This document shows positions 1-7,697 of a stretch of DNA of 57,837 nt, in pieces; position 1 is the stretch's first letter, and every line of letters starts with the position of its first letter. The stretch comes from Veillonellaceae bacterium. GTDB lineage: Bacteria; Bacillota; Negativicutes; JAAYSF01. The notes under the pieces were generated by a model, which made no database searches, was not told the DNA's origin, and saw nothing but the letters and a program-made list of their open reading frames with translations. Position numbers and translations under genes: made by a program. Location of the stretch: NCBI GenBank assembly GCA_012523975.1, contig JAAYSF010000016.1:1-57837 (forward strand), in the 5' to 3' direction.

Positions 1-340
1 CGATTCGATGCCGCCGTTCTTGGGTGGGAATGTGATGAAGACGCCCATGGAGTTCCAGGTTTTCCCATGCTGTCAAGTCGGCGTCCAAGTTTAAGTGCTG
101 GGGAACGCAGCCCAATAATGCTTTTATGTTTTTGGCCTCTTCCGACAGCGGCAGACTGTTGATGGTGATTGTGCCGGAACTATAGGAGGCTAGCATCGTA
201 AGAATACGAATCAAGGTTGTTTTACCGGCACCATTTGGTCCCAGCAAACCGAAGATCTCTCCTTCCTCAATCGATAAACTTACATTATCCAGCACTCTCC
301 TGCTGACGTATTGCTTTACCAAATTGTTAATCTGGATCAT
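1..340 (-). CDS. ABC transporter ATP-binding protein, N-terminal part (runs off window)
   Basis: The reverse strand from 340 encodes about 113 residues of an ABC ATPase and continues past the left edge. The start reads MIQINNLVKQYVSRRVLDN. The Walker A motif GPNGAGKTT lies near residue 35 and is followed by the Q-loop segment GCVPQHLNLDADLTAWENL, typical of the DrrA/CcmA-like drug or ABC-2 export class. The signature motif, Walker B and any permease lie outside the window, so the substrate cannot be named. It is transcribed leftward, away from tatA. The ATP-binding assignment is secure; the export role is inferred from the LTAWENL type of Q-loop region. Confidence 0.9.
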   Translation of the reverse strand, partial: MIQINNLVKQYVSRRVLDNVSLSIEEGEIFGLLGPNGAGKTTLIRILTMLASYSSGTITINSLPLSEEAKNIKALLGCVPQHLNLDADLTAWENLELHGRLHHIPTQERRHRI

Positions 341-567
341 AAACTAACCCCTTTTTTGTACAATAGACAAGTATCATCGGATCACCAAGGGTGGAGAAAC
401 ACAACTTTCTTCCCTTGTTTCAACAAGCCTAGAATTATTCCTTTATCTGAAAACAGAAGAGAGGATAAGATAAAGGAGTTTTACCCTCCCTGGAGAAGAA
501 TACTATTGTAAGTTAACTAATGTCGATAATAGTTTGTTTATAATAAATTGAAAGGGATGTAAAAATA

Positions 568-765
568 ATGTTTAATTTTAGTTTGCCTGAATTAGGTATG
601 ATTTTAGTTATCATGCTTATCATCTTTGGCCCCGGCAAATTACCCGAAGTAGGTAAAGCGCTCGGTAAAGGGCTTGGTGAATTACGCCGCTCACTGAATG
701 GCGAACCATCTAAACAAGAAACCATCAACATTCAAGCCGAAGTTGATCAATCGGAGAAAAAGTAA
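568..765 (+). CDS. tatA: Sec-independent protein translocase subunit TatA/TatE
   Basis: This 65-residue protein has the TatA plan: a short N-terminal membrane helix (about residues 7-20), the FGPGKLPEVGKALGKGLGE hinge and amphipathic helix, and a charged tail. TatA oligomers form the passage for folded proteins with twin-arginine signals, working with TatC in the inner membrane. No tatC or tatB is adjacent, so it is a solitary copy. The ATG at 568 follows a purine-rich AAAGGGATG stretch. A strong hairpin terminator follows directly. TatA, TatE and TatB are hard to tell apart at this length, but the FGPGKLPE motif favours TatA/E. Confidence 0.93.
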   Translation: MFNFSLPELGMILVIMLIIFGPGKLPEVGKALGKGLGELRRSLNGEPSKQETINIQAEVDQSEKK

Positions 766-771
766 TGTTAA

Positions 772-817
772 AAAGACCTTAGCCGCGACAATATGTCGGA
801 CTAAGGTCTTTATTTTT
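772..817. terminator. Bidirectional intrinsic terminator between tatA and the NlpC/P60 gene
   Basis: An 11-bp stem (AAAGACCTTAG with CTAAGGTCTTT) is followed by T-rich sequence on both strands. It lies between the converging tatA and hydrolase genes and can serve both. Confidence 0.85.
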
Positions 818-820
818 TGC

Positions 821-2152
821 CTACCATTCAATATTCTTTACAACAGTCAATGATTGCGCAAAAGTTTTTCCATTTCCCCTAACCAAATCTAAATCACTGA
901 CCACGACCTTCATCGGCCGAACTCGCCGTAGTGTTCCGTCATTCAGCCGCTCGACATAGGAGGCCAAGGAATGTATTGTATAGAACTTGCCGCTGTCCTT
1001 GCCGAGATAGAGCATTACATGCCCATTCATATGAAGGGTCGCGCCCGGTTCCAGGCTGTTTAGCTGAACTGCTCGCTTGCCCGGGTCTTGGGTAAGGTGC
1101 ACCGTCTTCCCAACCTTTACTTCCTGCTGGTCGGCATTTCGCGGCAGCGCAAACCCAAAGCTGCGGTATATATTCATGGTAAGGCTTGAACAATCAACAC
1201 TGTCATGCAATCCACCCCAACCATAGAGCATACCGTACGTTTTAAATGCCTGCTCAATTATATTGGCTCTTGTATATGGCAGATAACCGACGCTGACATC
1301 AGCTGACTTGGCTATAACAGCTTGTTTAAAATAAAGTTTGCCTTGGTCATCACGAGCCGGCAGCTTAACAAGATAACTTCCGCTATTGCTTGGCTCTGAC
1401 TTTGCCAATATCAGCTTGGCGCCCATTTCAAAGACGAGCGGAGCCTTGGTGCTGTCAGGTAAGCTAATTTTGTTGGCTGTTACTACTAAAAAACTTTCTT
1501 CATTTAGATATTTCAACCATTCCTGGCGGTCGCTTGCCAGTGCAACATTAGCTGTCGGCACCCAGCCGCGATAGTTTGCCGTCTGGACAAAATACCATTT
1601 GGCATCAGCACTTTTATGAAGAATTACCACCGGTTCCCCTGGATTGAGGGCTGTTTCCTGAAACAAGTCAAAGTCCCGGTCGCCCGCCGTCTTAAATATT
1701 CCTGTATTGGTAGGAAATGTTCGGACATTAGTCCGCGTTGCGGTAAGGCCGTAACCAACTTCATTATAATCCTTCACTCCGCCCAGGTTTATTTGGTTAT
1801 GTAAATTTGCAAAAAAGCCGGCTGAAGCTGGCATGCCTTGGGCATATACCCGATCTTTCGGGAATGATGAAGCTGTGAGCAATTCCGTCAACGTTTTCCC
1901 GAATAAGGATGCCGGATAAACGCGCAGGTCAAAAACAGTATCGGGCAATCCTGCCCTAATTTCGGCATTATAATCATTAATCTCTGTGGGCGACATGATA
2001 ACTTCATCAGGTGCGGCAAGCTTACTAACCCAATATTGAGCCTGGCTAAGCCTTGAATTGGAATTAACCACTGCGCACTCCCCCGTATTAAAAGAACTCA
2101 ATAACACTATCAGAGCTGCCACTACCCCTATAAATCTAGTTAACTGTTGCAT
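821..2152 (-). CDS. Secreted SH3-domain NlpC/P60 peptidoglycan endopeptidase
   Basis: The 443-residue protein begins with a signal peptide (about residues 1-27). Its layout matches the N_NLPC_P60, SH3_6, SH3_7, NlpC/P60 family: an N-terminal region rich in conserved motifs (about 30-135), SH3-like segments around 140-290, and a C-terminal papain-like domain. The catalytic Cys is Cys321 in DSVDCSSL, with candidate His378 in NGHVMLYLG and His394 in TIHSL. Such enzymes cut gamma-D-Glu-diamino-acid bonds in wall peptides, here in the periplasm. It stands alone, with terminators on both sides. The family is clear; the exact bond cleaved (YkfC-like free muropeptides or intact wall) is inferred. Confidence 0.9.
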   Translation of the reverse strand: MQQLTRFIGVVAALIVLLSSFNTGECAVVNSNSRLSQAQYWVSKLAAPDEVIMSPTEINDYNAEIRAGLPDTVFDLRVYPASLFGKTLTELLTASSFPKDRVYAQGMPASAGFFANLHNQINLGGVKDYNEVGYGLTATRTNVRTFPTNTGIFKTAGDRDFDLFQETALNPGEPVVILHKSADAKWYFVQTANYRGWVPTANVALASDRQEWLKYLNEESFLVVTANKISLPDSTKAPLVFEMGAKLILAKSEPSNSGSYLVKLPARDDQGKLYFKQAVIAKSADVSVGYLPYTRANIIEQAFKTYGMLYGWGGLHDSVDCSSLTMNIYRSFGFALPRNADQQEVKVGKTVHLTQDPGKRAVQLNSLEPGATLHMNGHVMLYLGKDSGKFYTIHSLASYVERLNDGTLRRVRPMKVVVSDLDLVRGNGKTFAQSLTVVKNIEW

Positions 2153-2257
2153 AAATTGCTTTCTCTCCTAAGTATAATTGCTTTAACCATATTTATGACT
2201 ATTTTGACGTAAAGCAGCAAAATACCTACCTGAGATCTTGTTTTTATCCTGGATGGT

Positions 2258-2293
2258 AAAAGGCTTCTGAAGATTTCTCCTCAGAAGCCTTTT
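2258..2293. terminator. Hairpin terminator downstream of the acetate transporter gene
   Basis: A 13-bp perfect stem (AAAAGGCTTCTGA with TCAGAAGCCTTTT) around a 10-nt loop, with A/T runs that provide a U-tract on either strand. It most likely ends the leftward transporter transcript before the hydrolase gene. Confidence 0.8.
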
Positions 2294-2307
2294 ATTGTCA
2301 AGCAAAA

Positions 2308-2349
2308 CATGAGATCGCCACGCTTCACTCTGTTACGCTCGCGATGACA
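2308..2349. repeat. Copy of a REP-like GTCATCGCGAG...GTGGCGATCTC intergenic repeat
   Basis: The + strand reads GAGATCGCCACGCTTC, then ACTCTGTTACG, then CTCGCGATGACAC. The reverse complement belongs to the GTCATTGCGAGGAGCG...GTGGCAATCTC kind of short dispersed repeat common in many bacterial genomes. A related piece lies at 4277-4324. Its function is unknown, and the comparison is from memory rather than a search. Confidence 0.5.
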
Positions 2350-2367
2350 CATTAGCTTTCCTATCCC

Positions 2368-2979
2368 TTATCTAAATATACCCAACGGTTTGCCAAGCGG
2401 CAGGAATTGCCTGCCGAAAAACTTATTAAGGAAGTTCGCACCTGCTCCATACAAAGACATAATAGCAATAATAAGTTCAGTCCATGCTGCAACCCCATGG
2501 GCCCAGTTACCACCCAAGCCAAGAGAATCTAAAGCCAAGCAGCCAAGCAAAACATCAATGAAAACCATAGTTATAAATAGCGTTTTATTAGTTTCAGTAG
2601 CGGCAATAGTGGCAAAAATAGAAAATATGAAATAGCCAAGAAACGCGATACCAAGTTGCTTAACATCGACAGCTGCAGCTAATACCGGGCCGAATGCGCC
2701 CATTTTTATAAGCCAGCTTGCCGCAACGCCGGTCCAAAATAGACCGTAAGCTCCAAACACAACAGCGCCGAACAAGTTGTTATGTTTAAAATCATACACA
2801 GAGGCCATCATTTGGGCAACCGATCCTAAGAGAATAGCCCACGGAATAACAAAGGAAAGACCGGTCGTGAAGCCAAGTTTTTGGGACGAAGCCACCAGGG
2901 TAACCATTGCAAGGCCGAATAATCCTAATGCTGAAGGGTCTGCGACTACAATTTGAACTTTTTGCTGATTGTCGTTCAT
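2368..2979 (-). CDS. satP: Acetate uptake transporter, GPR1/FUN34/YaaH (SatP) family
   Basis: This 203-residue protein is almost entirely hydrophobic, with about six membrane helices. Near its start it carries DPSALGLFGLAM, a version of the NPAPLGL signature of the AceTr family. Members such as E. coli SatP carry acetate or succinate with protons through the inner membrane. An AGGAGG site precedes the ATG at 2979. The gene has its own terminator. In an anaerobe that makes or consumes acetate, a role in acetate exchange is sensible. Substrate preference is inferred from the family. Confidence 0.9.
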   Translation of the reverse strand: MNDNQQKVQIVVADPSALGLFGLAMVTLVASSQKLGFTTGLSFVIPWAILLGSVAQMMASVYDFKHNNLFGAVVFGAYGLFWTGVAASWLIKMGAFGPVLAAAVDVKQLGIAFLGYFIFSIFATIAATETNKTLFITMVFIDVLLGCLALDSLGLGGNWAHGVAAWTELIIAIMSLYGAGANFLNKFFGRQFLPLGKPLGIFR

Positions 2980-3136
2980 TTCCTACCTCCTAAATATGTA
3001 GCGGTCAGGCCGCAGAAGATAGGATAATATATTGTTCGACTTCTGTCAATAGACAACTTTTAGAGTTTTACTTGCCTTTAGCAGTCCGGCAAAAATGCAA
3101 TCTCGGGGATCGGAACCAAATGCCTTTATACGCTTA

Positions 3137-3835
3137 TTAATCTGCAAGTTCTACCGTAACTTGCACGTTTGCACCAACGGTAATTTTACCGGCATTAATA
3201 CTGGGAGCATAATCGGCAGCAGCTTTGAAAGCTCGGCTCTCCAACATTACCGGACGATAGTATACGCCCGACTCATTAACAAGCTTAACATCAGCAATTT
3301 TCTTATTTAAGGCTCCGGCAATTACTTCGGCCTTCTTCATAGCGTCCTTAACAGCTTCCTGTAATGCGGCATTTTTGATATCTTTTTCATTTTTAGATTC
3401 AAACTGAATTGAACTTATTTCATTAGCCCCAGCCTTTGTAGCAACATCAACTAAAATCCCGACTTTTTCCACAGGAGCAGTCACTTCGATACGATTTGTT
3501 ACCCGATAACCCTTTAATGAGGGAAGCTTATCCTTTTCGTATTCATATACCGGTTCGATATTATATGTATCGGTTTTATAATCTCTGTCGGTTATGCCCT
3601 GCTCTCGCAATGCTGCTACCACTTTATTCATACTGGCAGTATTAGTGTTTTTTGCTTTCTCGATATTGGAATTAATCGTATTAACCAAGATTTGAATTTT
3701 AGCCACATCAGGGTCAACCTGTTTTTCACTGCTGCCAGTAACCTGCACGATGGTTCTTTCCGGAGCCTCCTTCGCGAAAGCCGGAACGGCAAGCATCAAG
3801 ATAAAAACCATTACTAGAGAAATTCTTTTTAACAT
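3137..3835 (-). CDS. SIMPL-domain (DUF541) secreted protein
   Basis: The 232-residue protein has a signal peptide ending near AFAKE (residue 22), then a single SIMPL/DUF541 domain. Diagnostic stretches are GSSEKQVDPDVAKIQI, the YNIEPVYEYEKDK segment, GYRVTNRIEV and the closing AGKITVGANVQVTVELAD. Relatives include E. coli YggE and Brucella BP26, periplasmic or outer-membrane-associated oligomers linked to oxidative stress, without a settled biochemical role. It starts with ATG after GGAGGCG. It appears monocistronic, and its function is not deducible from the neighbours. Confidence 0.88.
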   Translation of the reverse strand: MLKRISLVMVFILMLAVPAFAKEAPERTIVQVTGSSEKQVDPDVAKIQILVNTINSNIEKAKNTNTASMNKVVAALREQGITDRDYKTDTYNIEPVYEYEKDKLPSLKGYRVTNRIEVTAPVEKVGILVDVATKAGANEISSIQFESKNEKDIKNAALQEAVKDAMKKAEVIAGALNKKIADVKLVNESGVYYRPVMLESRAFKAAADYAPSINAGKITVGANVQVTVELAD

Positions 3836-3936
3836 TCTGTCGCCTCCATATTTATTAGCCCATTTTCATCAGGTACAAGACCCGACTGATAAGTCATTCA
3901 TAGCTATAAACGCAGTTTAAACAAAAAGGTAACGGC

Positions 3937-4074
3937 TTAATTCTGTTTTTTAATTACTGCCTTTAAAATATCCGCAAATGTACTTGATTTCTTTCTTGCC
4001 AATCCTTCCTTGGATTCCTTAGACTTCCGTTTGTAATTCTTTATGCTTTGGACAGCGGCTATCTTTAAAACCAT
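3937..4074 (-). CDS. Small basic protein of 45 residues, unknown function
   Basis: A short frame begins with ATG at 4074, seven bases after a perfect AAGGAGG site, and ends with TAA at 3937. The product starts MVLKIAAVQSIKNYKRKSK and ends ADILKAVIKKQN. It has about 13 Lys/Arg residues, no Cys and no membrane helix. The strong ribosome site and lysine-rich helical composition favour a real gene. I do not recognise the family. It lies upstream of the SIMPL gene on the same strand, separated by about 100 bases. Confidence 0.6.
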   Translation of the reverse strand: MVLKIAAVQSIKNYKRKSKESKEGLARKKSSTFADILKAVIKKQN

Positions 4075-4146
4075 ATTAATCGCCTCCTTGGCTTTTAAAT
4101 TGGTTTCTATTAATATTATCGGTAATATTCGGTGGACAGTTAAGGA

Positions 4147-4215
4147 AAAATTCGCTTCCGATTGGTGTTCAACTCCACCTAAGCCTATTTGTACTTATTC
4201 AGGGGCTTAGACGCT
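4147..4215. repeat. Dispersed RNA-like repeat, copy A
   Basis: This is one of three related intergenic stretches (also 18988-19060 and 33618-33685). Shared landmarks on the + strand are TTC(C/A)GAT-TGG, an inverted GG...CC arm, TAGCC or AAGCC, and GGG(A/G)CTTAG about 50 bases on. In this copy the arms GGTG and CACC pair, whereas the bases differ but still pair in the other copies. Confidence 0.55.
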
Positions 4216-4276
4216 GTAGCATTGACCGAATGCATATAGATCACCATAATGGGGTCTCAGTTTGTTGAAAGAAGCT

Positions 4277-4380
4277 GAGATCGCCACGTTTCGCTTGTGA
4301 GAACCGATGGGACGTGGCAATCTCGATTTTTTCCTTATGTCTACTTTCTGAGATCACCCAACATGGTGGTCTTTTTTATT
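4277..4380 (+). ncRNA. Two successive hairpin/U-tract structures; possible small RNA terminators
   Basis: The 567-base gap before the adhesin gene contains two terminator-like structures on the + strand. The first pairs GAGATCGCCACGT (4277-4289) with ACGTGGCAATCTC (4312-4324) and is followed by GATTTTTT. The second pairs GATCACC (4352) with GGTGGTC and is followed by TTTTTTATT. No rightward protein gene precedes them, so they may end a small RNA that includes repeat copy A. Alternatively they insulate the adhesin gene from antisense readthrough. Confidence 0.4.
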
Positions 4381-4427
4381 TTAAGCTAGCAAGTCGAGTT
4401 TTTTAATAAAAAACTTTCATTATATTT

Positions 4428-4478
4428 TGCATATTCAGTTCCTTACTTGGATATTAATGGAGTATCTAGACAAACTTG
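4428..4478 (+). promoter_or_regulatory. 51-base element shared with the upstream region of the outer-membrane barrel gene
   Basis: The order TGCATA, 14 variable bases, TGGATATTAATGGAGTA, 2 bases, TAGACAAAC, 1 base, TG is found here and, with identical spacing, at 11870-11920. Both copies lie 100-165 bases upstream of rightward genes for exported surface proteins. This suggests a shared promoter or regulator site. Confidence 0.6.
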
Positions 4479-4502
4479 ACTTGTCTTTAACTTAGGAGTC
4501 AA

Positions 4503-4533
4503 CATACTAAATCGGTCTGACCCATTTAGTATG
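4503..4533. promoter_or_regulatory. Long palindrome upstream of the head-repeat protein gene
   Basis: CATACTAAAT and ATTTAGTATG form a perfect 10-bp inverted repeat, with a nested GGTC-T-GACC palindrome between them. No U-tract follows, so an operator or mRNA 5' structure is more likely than a terminator. Confidence 0.5.
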
Positions 4534-4641
4534 CACTTATAAATCTTTATCTCAGATATACGGAGGGGGGTCATAGTATTGAAGAGTTAGATGATATACT
4601 CAGAAATTCTGGAAATAAAAACTAGAAATGTGGAGGGAAAA

Positions 4642-5757
4642 ATGATGAGAAAAAGTTCTAAAAAGGCAGCTCTGGCAGTTGCCGCAATGTTAGTAGGTTC
4701 AATGTTCTGTACGCCGGTGTTTGCAGCTGCACCTGATACTAACGAAGCTACCTATGGAGATGTGGACCTTAAAAGTTGGGGAGACAACAACGATGTGGCT
4801 TCTGTAGGTGCACAAGTTTTTGATTCCTTAGATTACAATATTGCAACAAGTTTTAGTGTTAGGGCCATAAATGGTAGTGCAACTAATCCAGAAAACTACA
4901 ATGACGTGATGGCCATAGGAGCACGCGTGGGTGAAAGCCGCGACTGGAATATTGCCACTATGAAGGGTGATGTTACTGCAAAGAATTTTGGCTCGGGAAT
5001 AAGTGGCTTAAGAAATGAAGTGACTGCGATTGGCGCCCAGATACTGGACTCTAAGAATGGTAATACCGCTACACAGGGCGCCAACGTAACCGCCTCAAAT
5101 TCAGGCGATTTTAGCAACGTTACTGCTATTGGTGTATCTATTGCGGATAGCGGTCATAACAATACTGCCACAACGGGAAGTTGGGGTGCGGTAACAGCAA
5201 CAAATATTCCCAATGGAGCAGACCTAGTTAATCCAACGAATGGTGTACATGATGCTGGTTTGAACAATGTTTTAGCCTTTGGAGCAGGGATTAGTGAAAG
5301 CGGCGATGGCAATACTGCACATATGCAAACATATGTCAGTGCAATAAACTATGCCAATTACGGCAATACATATGGCAATGACGTTACAGCAATAGGAGCA
5401 TTAGTATCCGGAAGTGATAACGGCAATACAGCAAAAGCTTGGAGTACCTTTGCTGAAATATGGCCGGATCGTAACGACCAGATCGACGGATATCATGGCG
5501 AGTCTTATAATAACACTGCGACTAGCCTTGGAGCTCAGGTTATTGATAGTGGTTCCTATAACACTGCTAATGCAATGAATGTAAGACTTGACATGGGCGG
5601 CTTTGGAAATAGCGTTGCTGCAGTTGGCGCTCAAGTGTTGAATAGCGGCAACTATAATGTTGCAACTGGTGGCGATGTATACGCGAAGTCCGTCGGCAAT
5701 AACAACAAAATCACTGCTATAGGTGCCCAAATAAGCAAAAGCGTTAAAAAGAAATAA
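4642..5757 (+). CDS. Secreted head-repeat protein without membrane anchor
   Basis: The frame is open from 4591, but the GGAGGG ribosome site at 4632 selects ATG 4642 or 4645, giving a clean signal peptide cut after TPVFAAA. The mature part, about 340 residues, is built from imperfect 30-40 residue units of the form VTAIGAQxxDSxxGNTAT, related to YadA-type head repeats in which AIGA turns stack as a beta-roll. Unlike its neighbours it has no neck or C-terminal barrel and ends in the basic tail SKSVKKK. It may be released, or bound to the adjacent adhesins. Function unknown; surface location inferred. It is the first gene of the rightward adhesin pair. Confidence 0.75.
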   Translation: MMRKSSKKAALAVAAMLVGSMFCTPVFAAAPDTNEATYGDVDLKSWGDNNDVASVGAQVFDSLDYNIATSFSVRAINGSATNPENYNDVMAIGARVGESRDWNIATMKGDVTAKNFGSGISGLRNEVTAIGAQILDSKNGNTATQGANVTASNSGDFSNVTAIGVSIADSGHNNTATTGSWGAVTATNIPNGADLVNPTNGVHDAGLNNVLAFGAGISESGDGNTAHMQTYVSAINYANYGNTYGNDVTAIGALVSGSDNGNTAKAWSTFAEIWPDRNDQIDGYHGESYNNTATSLGAQVIDSGSYNTANAMNVRLDMGGFGNSVAAVGAQVLNSGNYNVATGGDVYAKSVGNNNKITAIGAQISKSVKKK

Positions 5758-5792
5758 AAAGTAGCACTACGGTGGTTATTTAATTTATAGCC

Positions 5793-5841
5793 CTGGCTTG
5801 GTATGAGTGGCCGTAGCATTTGCTAGGCCACTCCATGCCAG
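5793..5841 (+). terminator. Imperfect long hairpin after the head-repeat gene
   Basis: GAGTGGCC pairs with GGCCACTC, and outer arms CTGGC and GCCAG extend the stem. There is no clear U-tract, so it may be an mRNA-stabilising structure rather than a terminator. Confidence 0.45.
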
Positions 5842-5946
5842 TTCCTATTGTAAATTAACAGTGCCAAAATACTCAGAATTCTGACGGAACAATTAAACAC
5901 GTTTCACTATTCAATTATTTAGATAGTAAGGGGGGGATATAGTATT

Positions 5947-6933
5947 GTGATAAAAAGATGTAAAAAAATAATCATATCAGGTCTTTGTGCTGCAATGTTC
6001 CTATGCTTGCCAGCCTTCGCGCTAGCCACTGAGGCGGAAGTAGATACTAGTAACAACCAAGCTATCGGTGAAGCTAATACATCTGCGGCTGGTAATGACA
6101 ATATCGGCATTAGTATTGGTGCCGAAATTACAGGAGGTAGCCAAAACGTTGCTGTTGGCTACAGCACTCAGGTTATCAATGGCAGCTTGAATAACGCAGA
6201 AAATTATGGGGCACTTATCATTGGTGGAGGTACAGGGAACACCGCTATCGGCACTAATGCACAGGTTATTAACGGTACTTCATTAGAAGCAGTCGGCTAT
6301 GGTGCCGCAGCTGGGTGGGGAAATAATAATACTGCTATCGGCAACCATGCCTATGCTGGAGGTAACGTCTATGATAGACCAACACCTAGCGATAATAATG
6401 TTGCAATAGGGCATTATGCAGAGGCATACGGTGGCAGCAGCGTGGCAATAGGCGATCATTCAATTGCAAATGAGGCAAATACGGTTTCTGTTGGTCAACC
6501 TGACTATGAACGCCGTATCATGAATGTCGCACCAGGCTACTACGATACCGATGCCGTTAATATGAGCCAGTTGCGTAGTTTGGATAGTAAAGTTAACCGC
6601 GTAGGTTCAATTGCAATTGCAATGTCAGGCTTAGCGCCTCTTCCATATGATCCGAAAGATCCTACTCAATATTCTGCCGCATATGGCACCTATAACGGAA
6701 CCGGCGCAGTAGCTTTAGGGGTATACCACTATACTAAGCCTACAGTAATGTATAATATGGCTGTTGCCATGAGTGACGACCGTTGGGAAAAATCAGCACG
6801 TTTCGGTGTTACTTGGCGTACAGGTGGCGCCAAACCTAAGCCTCTTACACCTACTACCATCAAAAAGACCGATGAGGAAACTATTGATTCCGGAGTTAAA
6901 ATAATTCTAGCCGATAGAGTCGGTGCCAAATAA
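5947..6933 (+). CDS. YadA-type trimeric autotransporter adhesin (328 residues)
   Basis: A GTG start at 5947 follows a run of seven G. The signal peptide ends near FALATEA. Head repeats (about residues 30-180) contain NNTAIGNHA and SVAIGDHS units. A neck follows with ANTVSVGQ and TDAVNMSQLRSL. The C-terminal barrel domain (about 215-295) has SGLAPLPYDPKDPTQ and the YHYTKP segment. Three such chains form one 12-strand outer-membrane pore carrying a shared head. Unusually, about 30 polar residues follow the last predicted strand (FGVTWR), where classical members stop at an aromatic residue. A terminator follows, and the gene probably forms a surface module with its neighbours. Confidence 0.88.
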   Translation: MIKRCKKIIISGLCAAMFLCLPAFALATEAEVDTSNNQAIGEANTSAAGNDNIGISIGAEITGGSQNVAVGYSTQVINGSLNNAENYGALIIGGGTGNTAIGTNAQVINGTSLEAVGYGAAAGWGNNNTAIGNHAYAGGNVYDRPTPSDNNVAIGHYAEAYGGSSVAIGDHSIANEANTVSVGQPDYERRIMNVAPGYYDTDAVNMSQLRSLDSKVNRVGSIAIAMSGLAPLPYDPKDPTQYSAAYGTYNGTGAVALGVYHYTKPTVMYNMAVAMSDDRWEKSARFGVTWRTGGAKPKPLTPTTIKKTDEETIDSGVKIILADRVGAK

Positions 6934-6985
6934 AGTGGCACTATGAAATTCAAGGATGTAGAAAACCAAATAAATGATAGTTAAT

Positions 6986-7020
6986 AAAGACAAGTAACAT
7001 TAGTTACCTGTCTTTATTTT
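6986..7020 (+). terminator. Intrinsic terminator of the 328-residue adhesin gene
   Basis: AAAGACAAGTAAC pairs, with one mismatch, with GTTACCTGTCTTT around an ATTA loop and is followed by ATTTTTG. Confidence 0.75.
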
Positions 7021-7116
7021 TGAGGCGATATATCTACGATATTGTTGGAATTTGTTTAAAGGGAATTACTGGAAATTGCAGAATTGTTTACATATATATT
7101 TGCAGGAGGTTTTCAT

Positions 7117-7605
7117 ATGGAACGAAAAATTATCATTGCCTTATTTCTGACTCTGACAATATTACTTTCATCTCAGGTAGCATTTGCAGGAATTAAGGTT
7201 TCTAACGATGACAAGCCGGTCTTTGTATCGAGCCATATGATGGGCGGCGAAGTATTCCAGCAGCCTAATGGCGTTTCCACGTTAAGCGGAATTGCGACCG
7301 GCTTTGCCGGGGATAGATTTCCACTAAATGTACGTTTCAAGACATTGACAACATTTGTTGCGACTGCCCGCTATGAATCTCCGGAAAGTACTATTATACT
7401 TACCGATTACTCTGGAAAGAAGATTTTAACCAAATGTGACTTCTATATGTTCTTGGCTAGACCAGGAGCATTGGATACCAAAATTATTGATTGGAATATA
7501 ACCTTCCCGGAAGAAGGATTTTATGCGTTTAATATTTTTGTAGACGGAACTCTTGTCGGATACTATCCTTTTTATGTCTGGACAAAGGGTGTAGTAATTA
7601 AATAG
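7117..7605 (+). CDS. Small secreted protein, unknown function
   Basis: The ATG at 7117, placed six bases after AGGAGG, is the likely start (an earlier ATG-less extension from 7084 lacks a ribosome site). The 162-residue product has a signal peptide ending near SQVAFAG. The rest is rich in beta-prone, aromatic and Gly residues, including ATARYESPESTIILTDYSG and GFYAFNIFVDGTLVGYYPF, which suggests an immunoglobulin-like sandwich. No Cys-based lipobox is present. I do not recognise the family. Its place between adhesin genes suggests a periplasmic helper or surface accessory, which is inference from position. Confidence 0.7.
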   Translation: MERKIIIALFLTLTILLSSQVAFAGIKVSNDDKPVFVSSHMMGGEVFQQPNGVSTLSGIATGFAGDRFPLNVRFKTLTTFVATARYESPESTIILTDYSGKKILTKCDFYMFLARPGALDTKIIDWNITFPEEGFYAFNIFVDGTLVGYYPFYVWTKGVVIK

Positions 7606-7644
7606 GAGACAATAGCTAGGGCAATCTCTGACATGATCTATTGA

Positions 7645-7675
7645 AAACAGGGAACACGAACCGTGTTCCCTGTTT
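7645..7675. terminator. Shared terminator between converging genes
   Basis: A 14-bp perfect stem, AAACAGGGAACACG with CGTGTTCCCTGTTT, sits between the rightward secreted-protein gene and the end of the leftward giant adhesin gene. Confidence 0.85.
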
Positions 7676-7697
7676 CATGCTTATACTTCTTCGATTG

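Noticed and set aside
311-511. Rightward 66-residue open frame near the left edge
   Set aside because: Overlaps the start of the ABC ATPase gene on the other strand, has no ribosome site and no recognisable sequence.
4503-4533. Palindrome considered as a transcription terminator
   Set aside because: No U-tract on either strand and it stands before, not after, a gene.
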